Positions 53,949 through 63,560 of a stretch of DNA of 64,000 nucleotides are shown piece by piece. Source of the DNA: Ariolimax columbianus. Taxonomy: Eukaryota > Mollusca > Gastropoda > Stylommatophora > Arionidae. Both the position numbers and the translations under genes were made by a program. Position 1 is the stretch's first letter; each line of letters begins with the position of its first letter. A model generated the notes under the pieces. It was not told the origin of the DNA, made no database searches, and worked only from the letters and a program-made list of their open reading frames with translations. The stretch covers positions 91,435,871 through 91,499,870 of the forward strand of contig JAVGWX010000002.1 in assembly GCA_036924085.1 (NCBI GenBank), written 5' to 3'.

Positions 53949-54322
53949 TCTTAGTTTCCTAGTCGACCTGTACTTCTACAGGGGCAGATTTCCCTGCGCA
54001 GGTCCCAGCTCTGGTATGAGCTGGATATAGCAGGGAGAAGGATTTACTGCTTAGCGGGATAGGCTTGCGCAGCTTAATACTCCGCTGCGTTAGGTGGTTA
54101 ACTGATGTGCGAGTTCATCCTAATTGACTCAAACACTAGAGCAAAGTAGACTCACAGCCTGTTAGGCACCATCTATGATGCTCTAAACAAATCACCTAAT
54201 CATGGCGGGTGTTATGCCATGTCACACGGTTAGTCGCCTCTTACGACATGCTCTCTGGTGCAGTGGTGCTATTCTTGTCCTTGTTATACACAAAGACCCC
54301 GGCAAACCACTCGGGTAATGCC
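53949..54322 (+). repeat. S-H repeat, copy 4 (near full length)
   Basis: It starts ATATTCTTAGTTTCCTAGTC and runs through 'gctctggtatgagctggata', 'actgatgtgcgagttcatcc', 'tcatggcgggtgttatgcca', 'gtcgcctcttacgacatgct' to 'accccggcaaaccactcggg'. It defines the family length as about 370 bp. Confidence 0.88.
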
Positions 54323-54354
54323 ATATATATTGAGAACAATAATCGATAGAGATA

Positions 54355-55385
54355 TATAGATGAACAATACAGCCCGAGAGTTCCCGACGCCCTTATACTC
54401 ATCTTCATTGACTTTTGATTCGGTAAAACCACATTTTGTCTGGCGCTCACTGTTGGAACAAGGTCTAGATCTTGGTTATATCAGAGTTCTCAGCAACACT
54501 TATAGGAGCTGTACTACCACATTTCGTTCTTTCCAACGTCCAATTGTGGTACCAATTCAAAAGGGGGTCTACCAGGACGATCCTATCTCACCGAACCTCT
54601 TCTCTGCATATTTAGAATCAGTCATTAGCCGATGCAACTGATACATTTTTAGTCTCCTTATTGACAAGCAGACGCCTCAATCACCTTCGATTTGCCGACC
54701 GACAAAGTGCTCATCCCAGAGTCCGCAGCAGAAGCCAACCAAGTTATGCAGCTACTCGGTGGAGGGGGCAAGAATACGGGTCTTGAGATAAATGCCTCGA
54801 AGACCAAAGTGTTGCGCAATCGCTTCGCCACTTGTGATCTAGTTTTCCTTGGCGTGGTACAATTAGAGGATGTCAACGAGTACATTTATCTTGGACGTCT
54901 TCTCAATATGGAGAATAACATGGAACCTGAACTGACAAGATGTCGCCGTGCAGTTTGGGTAGCCTTCTCGTCTATTAACACGGTCCTGTACGGTTGCCAT
55001 GACCAATACTTACGAGCCTCCCTCTTCAATTCCACTGTAATCCCTGCGATGTGCTACGGTGCTGAGACGTGGACACTAACAAGATCACTTGAGGTAAAAT
55101 TGAGAGTGACGCAGGCATCTCTTGAGAGACGCTTGGTCGGAATCACTCTCTGGAACCAGCGTATGTAAGGTCTCCACAATTCTCACATAAGACGATTGTC
55201 CCTGGTGAAGGATGCGGTAATCCACGCAGACAAGGCAAAACACAGATGGGCAGTTCAGATGTTGCGACGAAACGATGACCGATGAAGCACAGCGACAGCA
55301 GTCTGGTACCGCCGAGGTAAGAAGAGACCGGAGAGTAGGCCTGCAATGCGTTGGTCAGACTCCCTTACTGTGCGAAAGTAAGTAC
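54355..55385 (+). pseudogene. RTg LINE, reverse transcriptase second half
   Basis: It encodes FVWRSLLEQGLDLGYIRVLS, CTTTFRSFQRPIVVPIQKGV (changed 'GVRQGD' to GVYQDDPISPNLF), then after a break LRFADRQSAH-like debris (polymerase box lost), NTGLEINASKTKVLRNRFAT, VNEYIYLGRLLNMENNMEPE, PAMCYGAETWTLTRSLEVKL and, after another stop, KAKHRWAVQMLRRNDD. The 158-codon frame 54692-55168 is the best part. Multiple stops; inactive. Confidence 0.88.
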
Positions 55386-55525
55386 TGCGTAAATATCGCA
55401 GTCATGCTGTAAACTACGACACAACGTATTCTATTCTCCGGTCTACACCTTACTACTTGCAAAGTCATTTTCAGGTCTTGGTAGCGGGAGATAAAGAACA
55501 AACGAAGTCAAGTCAAGCCAAAACC
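55386..55525 (+). repeat. S-D repeat, copy 13 (3' part only)
   Basis: 'gtaaatatcgcagtcatgct', 'gtaaactacgacacaacgta', 'gagataaagaacaaacgaag' and a degenerate TCAAG/CCAAG tail. The 5' half is missing. Confidence 0.8.
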
Positions 55526-56319
55526 AAGTATGAATTTTACTTTATTTGTATTTGCACCGTATGCACCTATGATAGTTAGGGCGATCTCAGTGGTCAAACC
55601 CAACCAAAGTGCAATGGAAGGGCCTCACCGTTAGGGCGTGTGTTAGAGTTATGTAATGTGTTTTTTTTTTGTTTTTTTTGAAAATTCTTTATTGCACAAT
55701 TTTAAACAAATCTTTTTGTAATGAGGTGAAATGAGGAGTTACTCTTTGTGAGGTGAACAACATTTTTTTTTGTGAAAACGAAAAAGGAAAGACGCATGCA
55801 CATCCATTAATGCTTATTCATTTATACACATACATACATTTTTATATATATACACATGCACACTTACATGCACGTACATGCATACCGATAATACATACAC
55901 AAATACGCACACACACATATGTACATATATACATGCACACACGCACATATACACGCATATGTATATATATATATATATATATATACATACATGCACTAAC
56001 ACACATAAATAGAGGTTACTATAGGCTAAAGACGAGGGCTTGACTTGATCGCCGCGGCTCTCTCCATATGGTCCAGTATCTCTCAGCAGAACGTTACGCC
56101 GTCTGTAGGGAGAATTGCACAAAGCACGAACTCCATGGCTCCAGCGATGAAACCAGGGATCTCCGGAAAAATTGACAGCATCAACCAACCATTGCAGCTC
56201 GAATTAAAACCACGACCGTCTGAACACGACATACATAAATACACACACATATACAACATGCGTACATATGTGTGCCTACCCGAACATACATATTTGTTTA
56301 TACACACACACACACATGT
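55526..56319. other. Unassigned, with CA/TA-rich low-complexity blocks
   Basis: ACACATA-type low complexity occupies about 55800-56000 (including TA units at 55964-55984) and 56230-56330. 56040-56225 is non-repetitive and unassigned. Frames with IYIYIY or HTHTY runs are artefacts. Confidence 0.5.
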
Positions 56320-56325
56320 ATATAA

Positions 56326-56397
<72 letters not shown>
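56320..56397. repeat. TA microsatellite, left block
   Basis: TA repeats with two TTTA interruptions, ending at the S-D tail. Confidence 0.95.
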
Positions 56398-56400
<3 letters not shown>

Positions 56401-56769
56401 TTGGCTTGGCTTCGTTCGTTCTCAATCTCCCACTACCAAACCCTGAAAGGGCTTAAGTAGCAGAATGTAGCCCATAGAACGGAATGCGTTGTGTCGTAGT
56501 TTACAGCTTGACTGCGATATTTGTACATGTCGGCCCAACACATCCGACTTCAGGAAGCATCTTTTAGCACCGGGTTAGCATTCCCTCTTCGCTTCCTTCT
56601 CCTAAGCCAGTCTGCCCTGCTGCAGCCTGTTATCCAGGATCACCACGTGGAGGTGTAGAAGTTTCTTGGCAGCTCTGATTCGCTGGCCCTGACGCTAACA
56701 GTCAGCTATGGGTCGCTGGCCCTGACGCTAGCAGTCAGCAAATGGTCTCTGTCCACTGCAGCTCATGCG

Positions 56770-56772
<3 letters not shown>
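56398..56772 (-). repeat. S-D repeat, copy 14, inserted in a TA tract
   Basis: Plus-strand text runs from 'ggcttggcttggcttcgttc' (tail) to 'ctgcagctcatgcgctc' (5' side, about 20 bp short). TA repeats lie directly on both sides, so the SINE landed in a TA microsatellite and the duplication is hidden in it. The 'ctgacgctaacagtcagcta' segment is duplicated once, as in the copy 5 array. Confidence 0.92.

Positions 56773-56852
<80 letters not shown>
56773..56852. repeat. TA microsatellite, right block
   Basis: About 40 TA units with no visible interruption. Confidence 0.96.
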
Positions 56853-56865
<13 letters not shown>

Positions 56866-57980
56866 AATATGTCATTACATACATAACTATACATATACAT
56901 AATCACATACATATTTTTCCGAAAAGCTATAAGCCCATAAAGGTTATGTGTACCATGGACAATGGATTGGTAATAATTGCGTGTGTGTAAGCTCATTGTG
57001 AATTATGCTTTACGAACAAATCCGCAATAATACATGAATTTGTCTCTGTCTCTTCATATACGTAAAAGACTACTGGATATATATTGGTTATTCAGGGTAA
57101 GCAGTTCTGTGGGTCAGGAAATACGTTAAATATTCCTAGACACGCTGTCTTGAAACCAATGCCGTGCACATAGCTGTTTAATGGCGCTAACAACCTCATT
57201 ACGCGTAATCAAATACGGGAGACTGCCATTTTACCTCCATTTTTCTATCGGACTCTTCCGAAACTTTCCGAAATGCCTCCCTCGCCAAAAATCCTTGTCC
57301 AGTTAAGAATCAGCCCGGCAGAACGGAACTGAAACCACAACGGAAATGGCGACCGGCTAGAGGCTGGAAATGTCAGAGGCCGGAAGTACTTGTGCAATGA
57401 ACGCCATGTTTTATGCGCAACTGCGTGCGCCTATTCACATGGCAGCTAGAGCGATGAAGATGATAGCAAAGATCTGATTTCAGGCGGCCGTTTGTGAACT
57501 ATTACTAGTGGAGATTTGGTAGAACGTTTAGTCGGCTGGGTGCTCTTTCCAGAGGAGGTTTGGAGGCCACCCGAAAACTGCAGACAGACACGAAATGAGA
57601 CGGTGTTTAACACATAATAAAACTGGAAAAGTTCGCTGATCGTTCAGGCTGTTTGTTGGCACGGATTACATTTTTCGCGTTAACTGGCGACAAGTCCGCA
57701 TGTGTAATTATTTTATGGTTTTATATTTTTATAGTGAACTGGTGTGAAAGAGCGGGAAATGGTTGTGAGTAAGGCATCTTCTTCTTTGTCGTTTTAGCTT
57801 AAATATGTAATGGTAGGACTGTATCATTTACTGCCGTTGGGGGGGGGGGGGGGAGTTTTAAAGAATACTTGTAGAATACTTTAAAGAATAAATGTTGTAA
57901 CTAGTTAATTAACTTAACGTCTTTACTGCAAACAAAGAGGCCCTGCTAAATAAATGGGAAATGGGAAATACTGGGATATC
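56853..57980. other. Unassigned, non-repetitive sequence with a 15-base G run
   Basis: About 1.1 kb without recognised repeats or domains; the G run is near 57840. It is one of the few regions that could be ordinary unique host DNA. No frame of useful length is open. Confidence 0.45.
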
Positions 57981-59861
57981 TTCTTCTTCTTCTGCGTACA
58001 CAGTCAGACAGTAACCATTATTTTCTCGAAAAAAGCGGCGGTCATCCTGAGACTCTCGCCACTACCATAGAGCTTGTCTTGCAGTTCCACTGGCAATGGC
58101 CACATCTGCTCTCTCTGATCCTCGTATGTCGGGCAGTTCTGCAGCAGATGTTCAGTGGTCATTTTACCAGTACCGCACCGGCATTCGTCGGTACACCCTA
58201 TCTTCAATTTGTTGAATAGGTGGTACCTCAGTCTGTTGTGGCCAGTGCGGAGTCTGAAGACAACGACCTGCTCTCTTCGGTTCAACTGGTAATAGGCATC
58301 GTTTTTGGTGTAACCAGTATGTTCGGTTTCCCATTTGGTCATGTACCTGGCTTTGATAAGCCGTTTTGACTCTTCGTACGTCATACTGGTATCTGTTTGT
58401 GGTAGCCTTGCACCTTCTTTTGCCAGTCTGTCTGCCTCCTCGTTGCCTTGGATGTTGCAGTGTGACGGAACCCACTGTACCACTACCCTTTTTGGTGCGG
58501 CCTGCTGGCACAGTTTGCAGAGTGCTGCTCTTAAGTCATTAAGCTCAGTGTTTTTCTGGCTTTTTAGCGCTGTGACTACGGCGAGAGCATCTGTCAGCAG
58601 GACTATATGGCTCTCATTTTCACTGTGTGTTACCATTTCTTCCACTGCCGCCCTCAGTGCCTCTGCCTCCGCTCTGAAATTGCTTGTGTACTTACCAGTA
58701 GCGAATGACAGTGTTATTTTTCTGCCATTTGGTAGGTTCAGGAATGCTCCTGCCCCTCCGTTCTGTGTAGTGTTTGTTACAGAACCGTCGGTGTATGCAT
58801 GGGTCCAGTCCATGCTTGGGTAGCTTTTCGTTATGAAGCTTAGGGTAGTGTCTCTCCTTTCTTTTTCAGTTTGGCAGTTTTTGTTTGCAATACCTGGTAT
58901 ATTTTCTACCACCTCTGGAAATATATCCTGCCTCCAAGTAGGTTTTCGTACAGTAGTGATGGGTTTTGGTGTTGTTAGTGCGTTTATGGGATCTTCGTGC
59001 ATCTTTGCTTTGGCTATTTCTGCAAAGTTTCTCCGCTTTAGTTTCCCAGTTCCCAAATTGTTTAGTCTCTGGTACATTGGGTGGTCCGTCAGTCTTCGGA
59101 GTTTCTCTGACTGCAGCTGGGCTCTGCAGTCTCTTCTATCGGTCATGGATTGCAGTTTTGTAATCTTTTCAAGTTCTACAATTGGCGTTGACTTCATGCC
59201 ACCTGTTATAATTCTCATGGCTTGGTTTTGAAGTTTGTTAACTTTATCGAAGTTCGCCTTCGCTGCTGTTGTCCATGCCGCAATGCCATACTCGAGAACT
59301 GGTCTCACTCTTCCAGTGTACAGTTTCTTTAGTATGCCTTCGTCTGCTCCCCAGCTTGTGCCAGCAAGTTTCCTCATGATCGCCATTCTTTCTCTGGCTT
59401 TCATTCGGTTTCTCTCGATCTGACTTTTCCATGTCATGCGCCGATCAAATGTGACTCCCAGATAGGTTGGGTTGTCGTTTGGCTGCAGGAATTTGCCATT
59501 TAGGCTTAATTTGGTACTTTGGGGTTTTAATGAGAGCGAGAATATTGTGCACGTGGTTTTCTCCTCGTTTTTTTTTGACCAGCCATGAGTTCGCCCACTC
59601 TTCCAGCGATGTTAGGGCCGTCTGCATCCGATTTCTTGCTATGGTGAGATTCTTTTCAGAGGTCCACATAGCCAGATCGTCTGCAAACATTGAGCTATGG
59701 ACTCTTCTTGGTATATTCTCTGTAATATCGTTTATATATACCAGGAAGAGTGTGGGTGACAATACTCCCCCTTGGGGTACTCCCTGCTCGAGTGTCACCT
59801 TTTTGCTCATCTGCCCTTGTACGTGGACTCTGGCCGTTCTTTGTTTGAGGTATATATATCT
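57981..59861 (-). mobile_element. RTa LINE, copy 2 (best preserved, 5'-truncated)
   Basis: The copy runs on the minus strand from the end of the reverse transcriptase to a four-unit GAA tail (57981-57992). It keeps GVPQGGVLSPTLFLVYIND, FADDLAMWTSEKNL and the full linker, RNase H and knuckle. Between the two frames (59445-59810 and 58004-59437) the main visible defect is a run of nine T's at 59568-59576 (A's on the coding strand) that shifts the frame. Stop to tail is about 12 bases, as in other copies. The endonuclease and ORF1 are missing. I cannot confirm a target duplication; only a short ATATCT is shared. Confidence 0.92.
58004..59437 (-). CDS. RTa polyprotein C-terminal half: linker, RNase H, CCHC-like knuckle (477 codons)
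   Basis: An open frame of 477 codons, the longest non-repetitive one in the window. Residues 1-95 are the linker after the polymerase (MTWKSQIERNRMKARERMAI start). Residues 211-340 form an RNase H fold with the acidic set D217 (YTDGS), E257 or E259 (RAEAEAL), D283 (LLTDAL) and D336 (NEEADRLAK), plus H326 (PSHCNIQGN). Residues 415-435 hold C419, C421, H430 and C435, a knuckle common at the end of such LINE proteins. RNase H would remove template RNA during target-primed reverse transcription. The first Met is internal to the original polyprotein, so this is not a genuine start. It is intact only because the copy is young. Confidence 0.85.
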   Translation of the reverse strand: MTWKSQIERNRMKARERMAIMRKLAGTSWGADEGILKKLYTGRVRPVLEYGIAAWTTAAKANFDKVNKLQNQAMRIITGGMKSTPIVELEKITKLQSMTDRRDCRAQLQSEKLRRLTDHPMYQRLNNLGTGKLKRRNFAEIAKAKMHEDPINALTTPKPITTVRKPTWRQDIFPEVVENIPGIANKNCQTEKERRDTTLSFITKSYPSMDWTHAYTDGSVTNTTQNGGAGAFLNLPNGRKITLSFATGKYTSNFRAEAEALRAAVEEMVTHSENESHIVLLTDALAVVTALKSQKNTELNDLRAALCKLCQQAAPKRVVVQWVPSHCNIQGNEEADRLAKEGARLPQTDTSMTYEESKRLIKARYMTKWETEHTGYTKNDAYYQLNRREQVVVFRLRTGHNRLRYHLFNKLKIGCTDECRCGTGKMTTEHLLQNCPTYEDQREQMWPLPVELQDKLYGSGESLRMTAAFFEKIMVTV

Positions 59862-60235
59862 ACGAACTCATGGCCATCCCAAAATCTAAAGACAACATCA
59901 ACCTCCTGAAAAGGGGAGACCAAAGTACCACTTTCCATATTCGCACTCAAAACATACAACTTGAGTCACTTGAACAAAATCCAAGCAGAACATACGTTAA
60001 AGTGCTGGCTGTGCACACATCCCTGTGAAACTGTTAAACATCATCCTTTGTAATGTCTGGCGCTTGCCGGTGTTAGGAAAGAGCTTCTTCCTCCAAGGCC
60101 AGACAAATTGAACACATTCTACAGAACTAAACAACATCTTACAAACACTTGCAGATACCACTATATGGCATTGGGCCAAATGGCAGGAACCTATAGGCCG
60201 CTGAATCAACCAACCAACCAACGTCTTTAAACTTA
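59862..60235 (+). pseudogene. LINE C-terminal relic of another RNase H-type family
   Basis: It encodes HPKSKDNINLLKRGDQSTTF, then ESLEQNPSRTYVKVLAVH and, in another frame, PRPDKLNTFYRTKQHL and ends near QMAGTYRPLNQPTNQPT. The order (INRL..GDQ..IF, knuckle region, 'PPRP', closing YYMA..) matches C-termini of non-LTR elements but the knuckle cysteines are mostly lost. It ends in an AACC repeat. Confidence 0.6.
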
Positions 60236-60359
60236 ATTAGAACACTCTGCAGTCGGTATACAACCAGTTTCTTTTACATTTACCTGATCTAAAAATAACT
60301 AGGCGCATCTAATATATTCTAGAATACATTAATTGAGCATGCCTTCACTATTTTATGTT
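60236..60359. other. Unassigned spacer
   Basis: Nothing recognised. Confidence 0.4.
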
Positions 60360-61030
60360 ACAATGCATTGCAAGCCTTCAGCACTCTCTACTAAAACAAG
60401 GATTTCTGGTATCCAATCTGCACCTCTTTTTTAATTAATTTGCAGCTGTGCCCGCTTCTTCTTATATGTGGCTGTATTTGGAGATTTTTAAAAAAAATTG
60501 TTATAGTCTATTTTATCATTTCCGTTGATTTTCTTATAAACCTGTATTTAAGTCACCTTGAAGTATTCTCCTTTCTAGATACTGTAAAGGATAAAGTGGG
60601 TCCCATGGCAACAATTGTCGTCGGGCAGCTAATCTGAGATGGGATGACCAGTTCCCTTCCTTGCTGTTTATACCCCCCCCCCCCCCAAACTCATACGTCA
60701 AACACTGTAGGCCAATTTCCTCATAGCTATAATTCCGGTATCCCACTAACAGTTTCGTCGCTCTTCTTGGTATTCTTTCCAGCATGTTTATATCCCCTCT
60801 TGAACAATAACTTCACACATGCACACAGTACTCCAATCTAGGTCTATCTAATGCATTTTACAGCTTGATTATCACCTCAATGCTCCTATTTCTGATTAGC
60901 ATACCTAAACATTGCATTTGCCTTTCTGTTCCTATGTCACTGTCTTGGCTTGCCTAACGCAAACAAAGTCAAAATTTTTCTTATTAGTCACTTCACCAAG
61001 CTTTATCGTTCACGTCGGTTCATTCCTTCC
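60360..61030 (-). pseudogene. RTh: CR1-like LINE reverse transcriptase C-terminal region
   Basis: Minus strand, across frames: KANAMFRYANQK, RPRLEYCVHV (usual 'VRPHLEYC.Q.W'), then NMLERIPRRATKLLVGYRNY ('QRRATK'), YEEIGLQCLTYEFG, and near 60460 RRSGHSCKLIKKE with GYQKSLF ('RGHS.KL..KR', '.K.FFS.R'). This is the well-known tail of CR1/L2/Rex-type elements. A 14-base C run (near 60671) interrupts it. Multiple breaks. Confidence 0.78.
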
Positions 61031-61175
61031 TAACAGACTTGCGGTCGTTTCTTCTTTTTCGTTGTTCGCTCGCGAGCGAGAGTTACTGCGCATCCTACTT
61101 TAGCTTCAGGCCTTCTGATTCACTGGGAAATCCCGTTGAAACGTCACATTCCAAGGCCGACAAAATAACAGAACT
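61031..61175. other. Unassigned spacer
   Basis: Possibly the eroded upstream part of RTh; nothing certain. Confidence 0.35.
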
Positions 61176-61186
61176 CAAATTGTGCC

Positions 61187-61534
61187 GGGATCAAGATGCT
61201 GAGCTGCAGCGGTCAGCGACCCATAACTGACTGCTAGCGTCAGGACCAGTGAACCAGAGATCCCACGACCCTTCTACGCCTACACGCGGTGATCCTGGAT
61301 AAAAGGCTGCAACAAAGCAGACAGACTAAGGGGAAGGGATCAAAGAGGGAATGCTAACCGGTACTCAAAATATGCATCCTGAAGTCAGATGTGTTGGACC
61401 TAAAGCTGCAAATATCGCAGTAAGGCTGTAAACTACGACACAACGTATTTCGTTCTTTGGGCTACATTCTGCTACTTGAGTCCTATTCATGATTTGGTAG
61501 CGGGAGATTGAGAACGAACAACGCCAAGCCAAGC
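61187..61534 (+). repeat. S-D repeat, copy 15 (full length, CCAAG tail)
   Basis: It starts GGGATCAAGATGCTGAGCTG and ends 'cgaacaacgccaagccaagc'. A perfect CAAATTGTGCC duplication flanks it (61176-61186, 61535-61545). It has a short deletion in the head ('agcgcatg' missing). Length 348 bp. Confidence 0.93.
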
Positions 61535-61545
61535 CAAATTGTGCC

Positions 61546-62079
61546 AAGTTTATAATCAATTCATACTCCTCTCAGAGAAATAAAACAAATCCACAACAAA
61601 TCACTGTTGAAAGTGATCCTTTCACGGAATTCTTCCCTAAAACCAACTGTATATCCATCTTTGTTTCTCAAACACGCTATTATAGTTGATACGTGCAAGT
61701 TCTGTTATTTAATCGGCCTGGCAATGTGACGTTTTAAAGGGGTTGTCTCTGTGAGTCAGAAGCTGTGGTTACTGTATGGCGTATTCTTTATCTGTACTTT
61801 AACTGTATATCTGCGCTTTTCATGCATCCGCGTTCGACAAATAGTTCATTATGGTTAACTTAAAAAACAGCAAACCTAGTTATAGATGGGCTAACCATTA
61901 AACATGTGACACAATTTTCATATTTGGTGATAATTAATTACATCATAAACATAGAGAAAACAAAGACTAAGTTTCTTGGGAAAAGTGACCACCAAAAAAA
62001 AAAAACAGATGAAATAAAGATCAACTACTAGAACAGGTACGGAGTTTCTCTTTTCTAGGTTAAATAATAATGGAAGGAG
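61546..62079. other. Unassigned AT-rich sequence
   Basis: Nothing recognised. Confidence 0.4.
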
Positions 62080-62625
62080 TAAGCTGTGATTTTTTTTTTT
62101 AAATGTTTTAAATAGTATAGGATTAGTCAAAATGGTATTCAGCAATAAGCGACACGTACTGAGATCCAAACAGATGAAGCATAAATTGAAAATGAGAATT
62201 GTCAGGTGTTATGTTTAGTCGTCACTACTTTTGAACGCAGAAACGTGGACACTGAATATCAAATTAGAAAAGCGTATTAGAGCCTTTGAAATGTCGGTAT
62301 ACAAGTATAGACGAGTGGGTGGCATTTCTTTGAAAAAGAAGAAAACAAATTTGGAGGTATTGAAAGAGTATTGGTGGTGAAAAGAGAAAATTTCTGACCG
62401 AAATCAGGGTTTTGTCATATAACAAGACATACCTCCTTGTTGAAGACCATACTGGAGGGTAGGGTGGAAGGCAGTCGTTCAAGAGGAAGACAACGTTTTA
62501 AGTGGATGGATAACATCAAGATATATACTGGAAAAAAGCCTGTAAGATTGCACCAGTTCAGCAAGAAATAGAGTGCGCTGGATATCCATTACAGTTGACC
62601 TTTGATGCGGAGAGGGCAGGTAAAC
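62080..62625 (+). pseudogene. RTd-type LINE 3' part, copy 6
   Basis: It encodes LKMRIVRCYV, SSLLLNAETWTLNIKLEKRI, RAFEMSVYKYRRVGGIS, TNLEVLKEYWW, then (other frame) LEGRVEGSRSRGRQRFKWMD and WISITVDL. Same subfamily as 27890-29010 (shared SRSRGR and 'KWMDNI..TGK'). At least four stops. Confidence 0.83.
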
Positions 62626-62639
62626 TGAACTGAATTACA

Positions 62640-62900
62640 GAAGATGCCCTTAGCCGGAGAGCTGTCATCATCGCCATGTTAGGTCCGTCCTAAGAATGGT
62701 TTTAAGGTTGTCTGAGAGTATGTCTCTCCATTTGACCTTATCCTCTGCAGTTGTCTTTATTGCAGTATGTTCGTACTTTAATGTTCCTGCGTGCCTGAGA
62801 GGTAAGCCTTGATGTCCCTGGTCCTCTCTTCCCTTTAATTTTGGGTTCTAGTATCTTCTGTACAAGATCCTCGAGTCTCATATTAGGGTCAACTTCCTAC
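62640..62900 (-). pseudogene. LINE C-terminal fragment (RTe-like)
   Basis: Minus strand: EDLVQKILEPKIKGKRGPGT, then GTLKYEHTAIKTTAEDKVKW and RDILSDNLKTILRTDLTW. It resembles the 'GKRGRGRQ ... KWR..V' ending of reverse transcriptases. Tail-to-tail with RTd copy 6. Confidence 0.6.
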
Positions 62901-62934
62901 AAGGTCTAACAAGTCCGACTGCGATCAAATGCGA

Positions 62935-63560
62935 ACCATTGCAAATTGTTAAACTGTTTAAAAAACCTTGGAGCACTGATGGATGCGAAATGTTCCAGAG
63001 CTGAGATTCAAGCACGAACAGCGATGACCATGGCTGCTCTGACCAAACTGGAGCCGATATGGAGGGACAAAGGGATCAACCTAAAATCTAAGTTGAGTTT
63101 AACGTGCGCACCTGTCACTTCCGTGAACCTTTTCGCGTTCGAAACTTGGACTCTGTCAGCCGTTCTAGAGCGAAAAATGTGTACAATGGAGATGACTTGT
63201 CTGCGTCGAATCCGCTGCATTTCGCATCTAGACCACGCCATGAATAAGACAGTTCGGGACACCGTTAAGAGAGAGGTCAGCCAATATAAAGACATATTAA
63301 CTATGGTAAAATCATGCAAGCGCACTTGGTATGGGCATGTTTCAAGATCGTCTGGGTTAACCCAGACTATCGTGCACAATACTGTGTCCGATAAGCGTAA
63401 GAGTGGGAGAGAAAAAAGAGATGACAACATCAGAGAGTGGACGGGAAAGTCGATAGCTAGAACAAATATTCTGGCAAAAGATCGAGTGCAGTGGCAGGAA
63501 CTGGTCTAACAATCTGCAGTATTGGTGCCCCAATGACCATTCAGGTTATGGGACTGATGA
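62935..63560 (+). pseudogene. RTb LINE 3' part, copy 4 (187-codon frame)
   Basis: The frame 62946-63509 encodes LKNLGALMDAKCSRAEIQAR, AFETWTLSAVLERKMCTMEM, LRRIRCISHLDHAMNKTVRD, TWYGHVSRSSGLTQTIVHNT and WTGKSIARTNILAKDRVQWQ. It matches RTb in the order (Y/F)LG, ETWTL, WYGHVSRSSGL, (D)NIREWTG. Upstream polymerase is missing. It is open over 187 codons but lacks the catalytic part, so it is a fragment. Confidence 0.87.

Noticed and set aside
55753..56456. Frames with IYIYIY and HTHTY runs
   Set aside because: Products of TA and CA low-complexity sequence.
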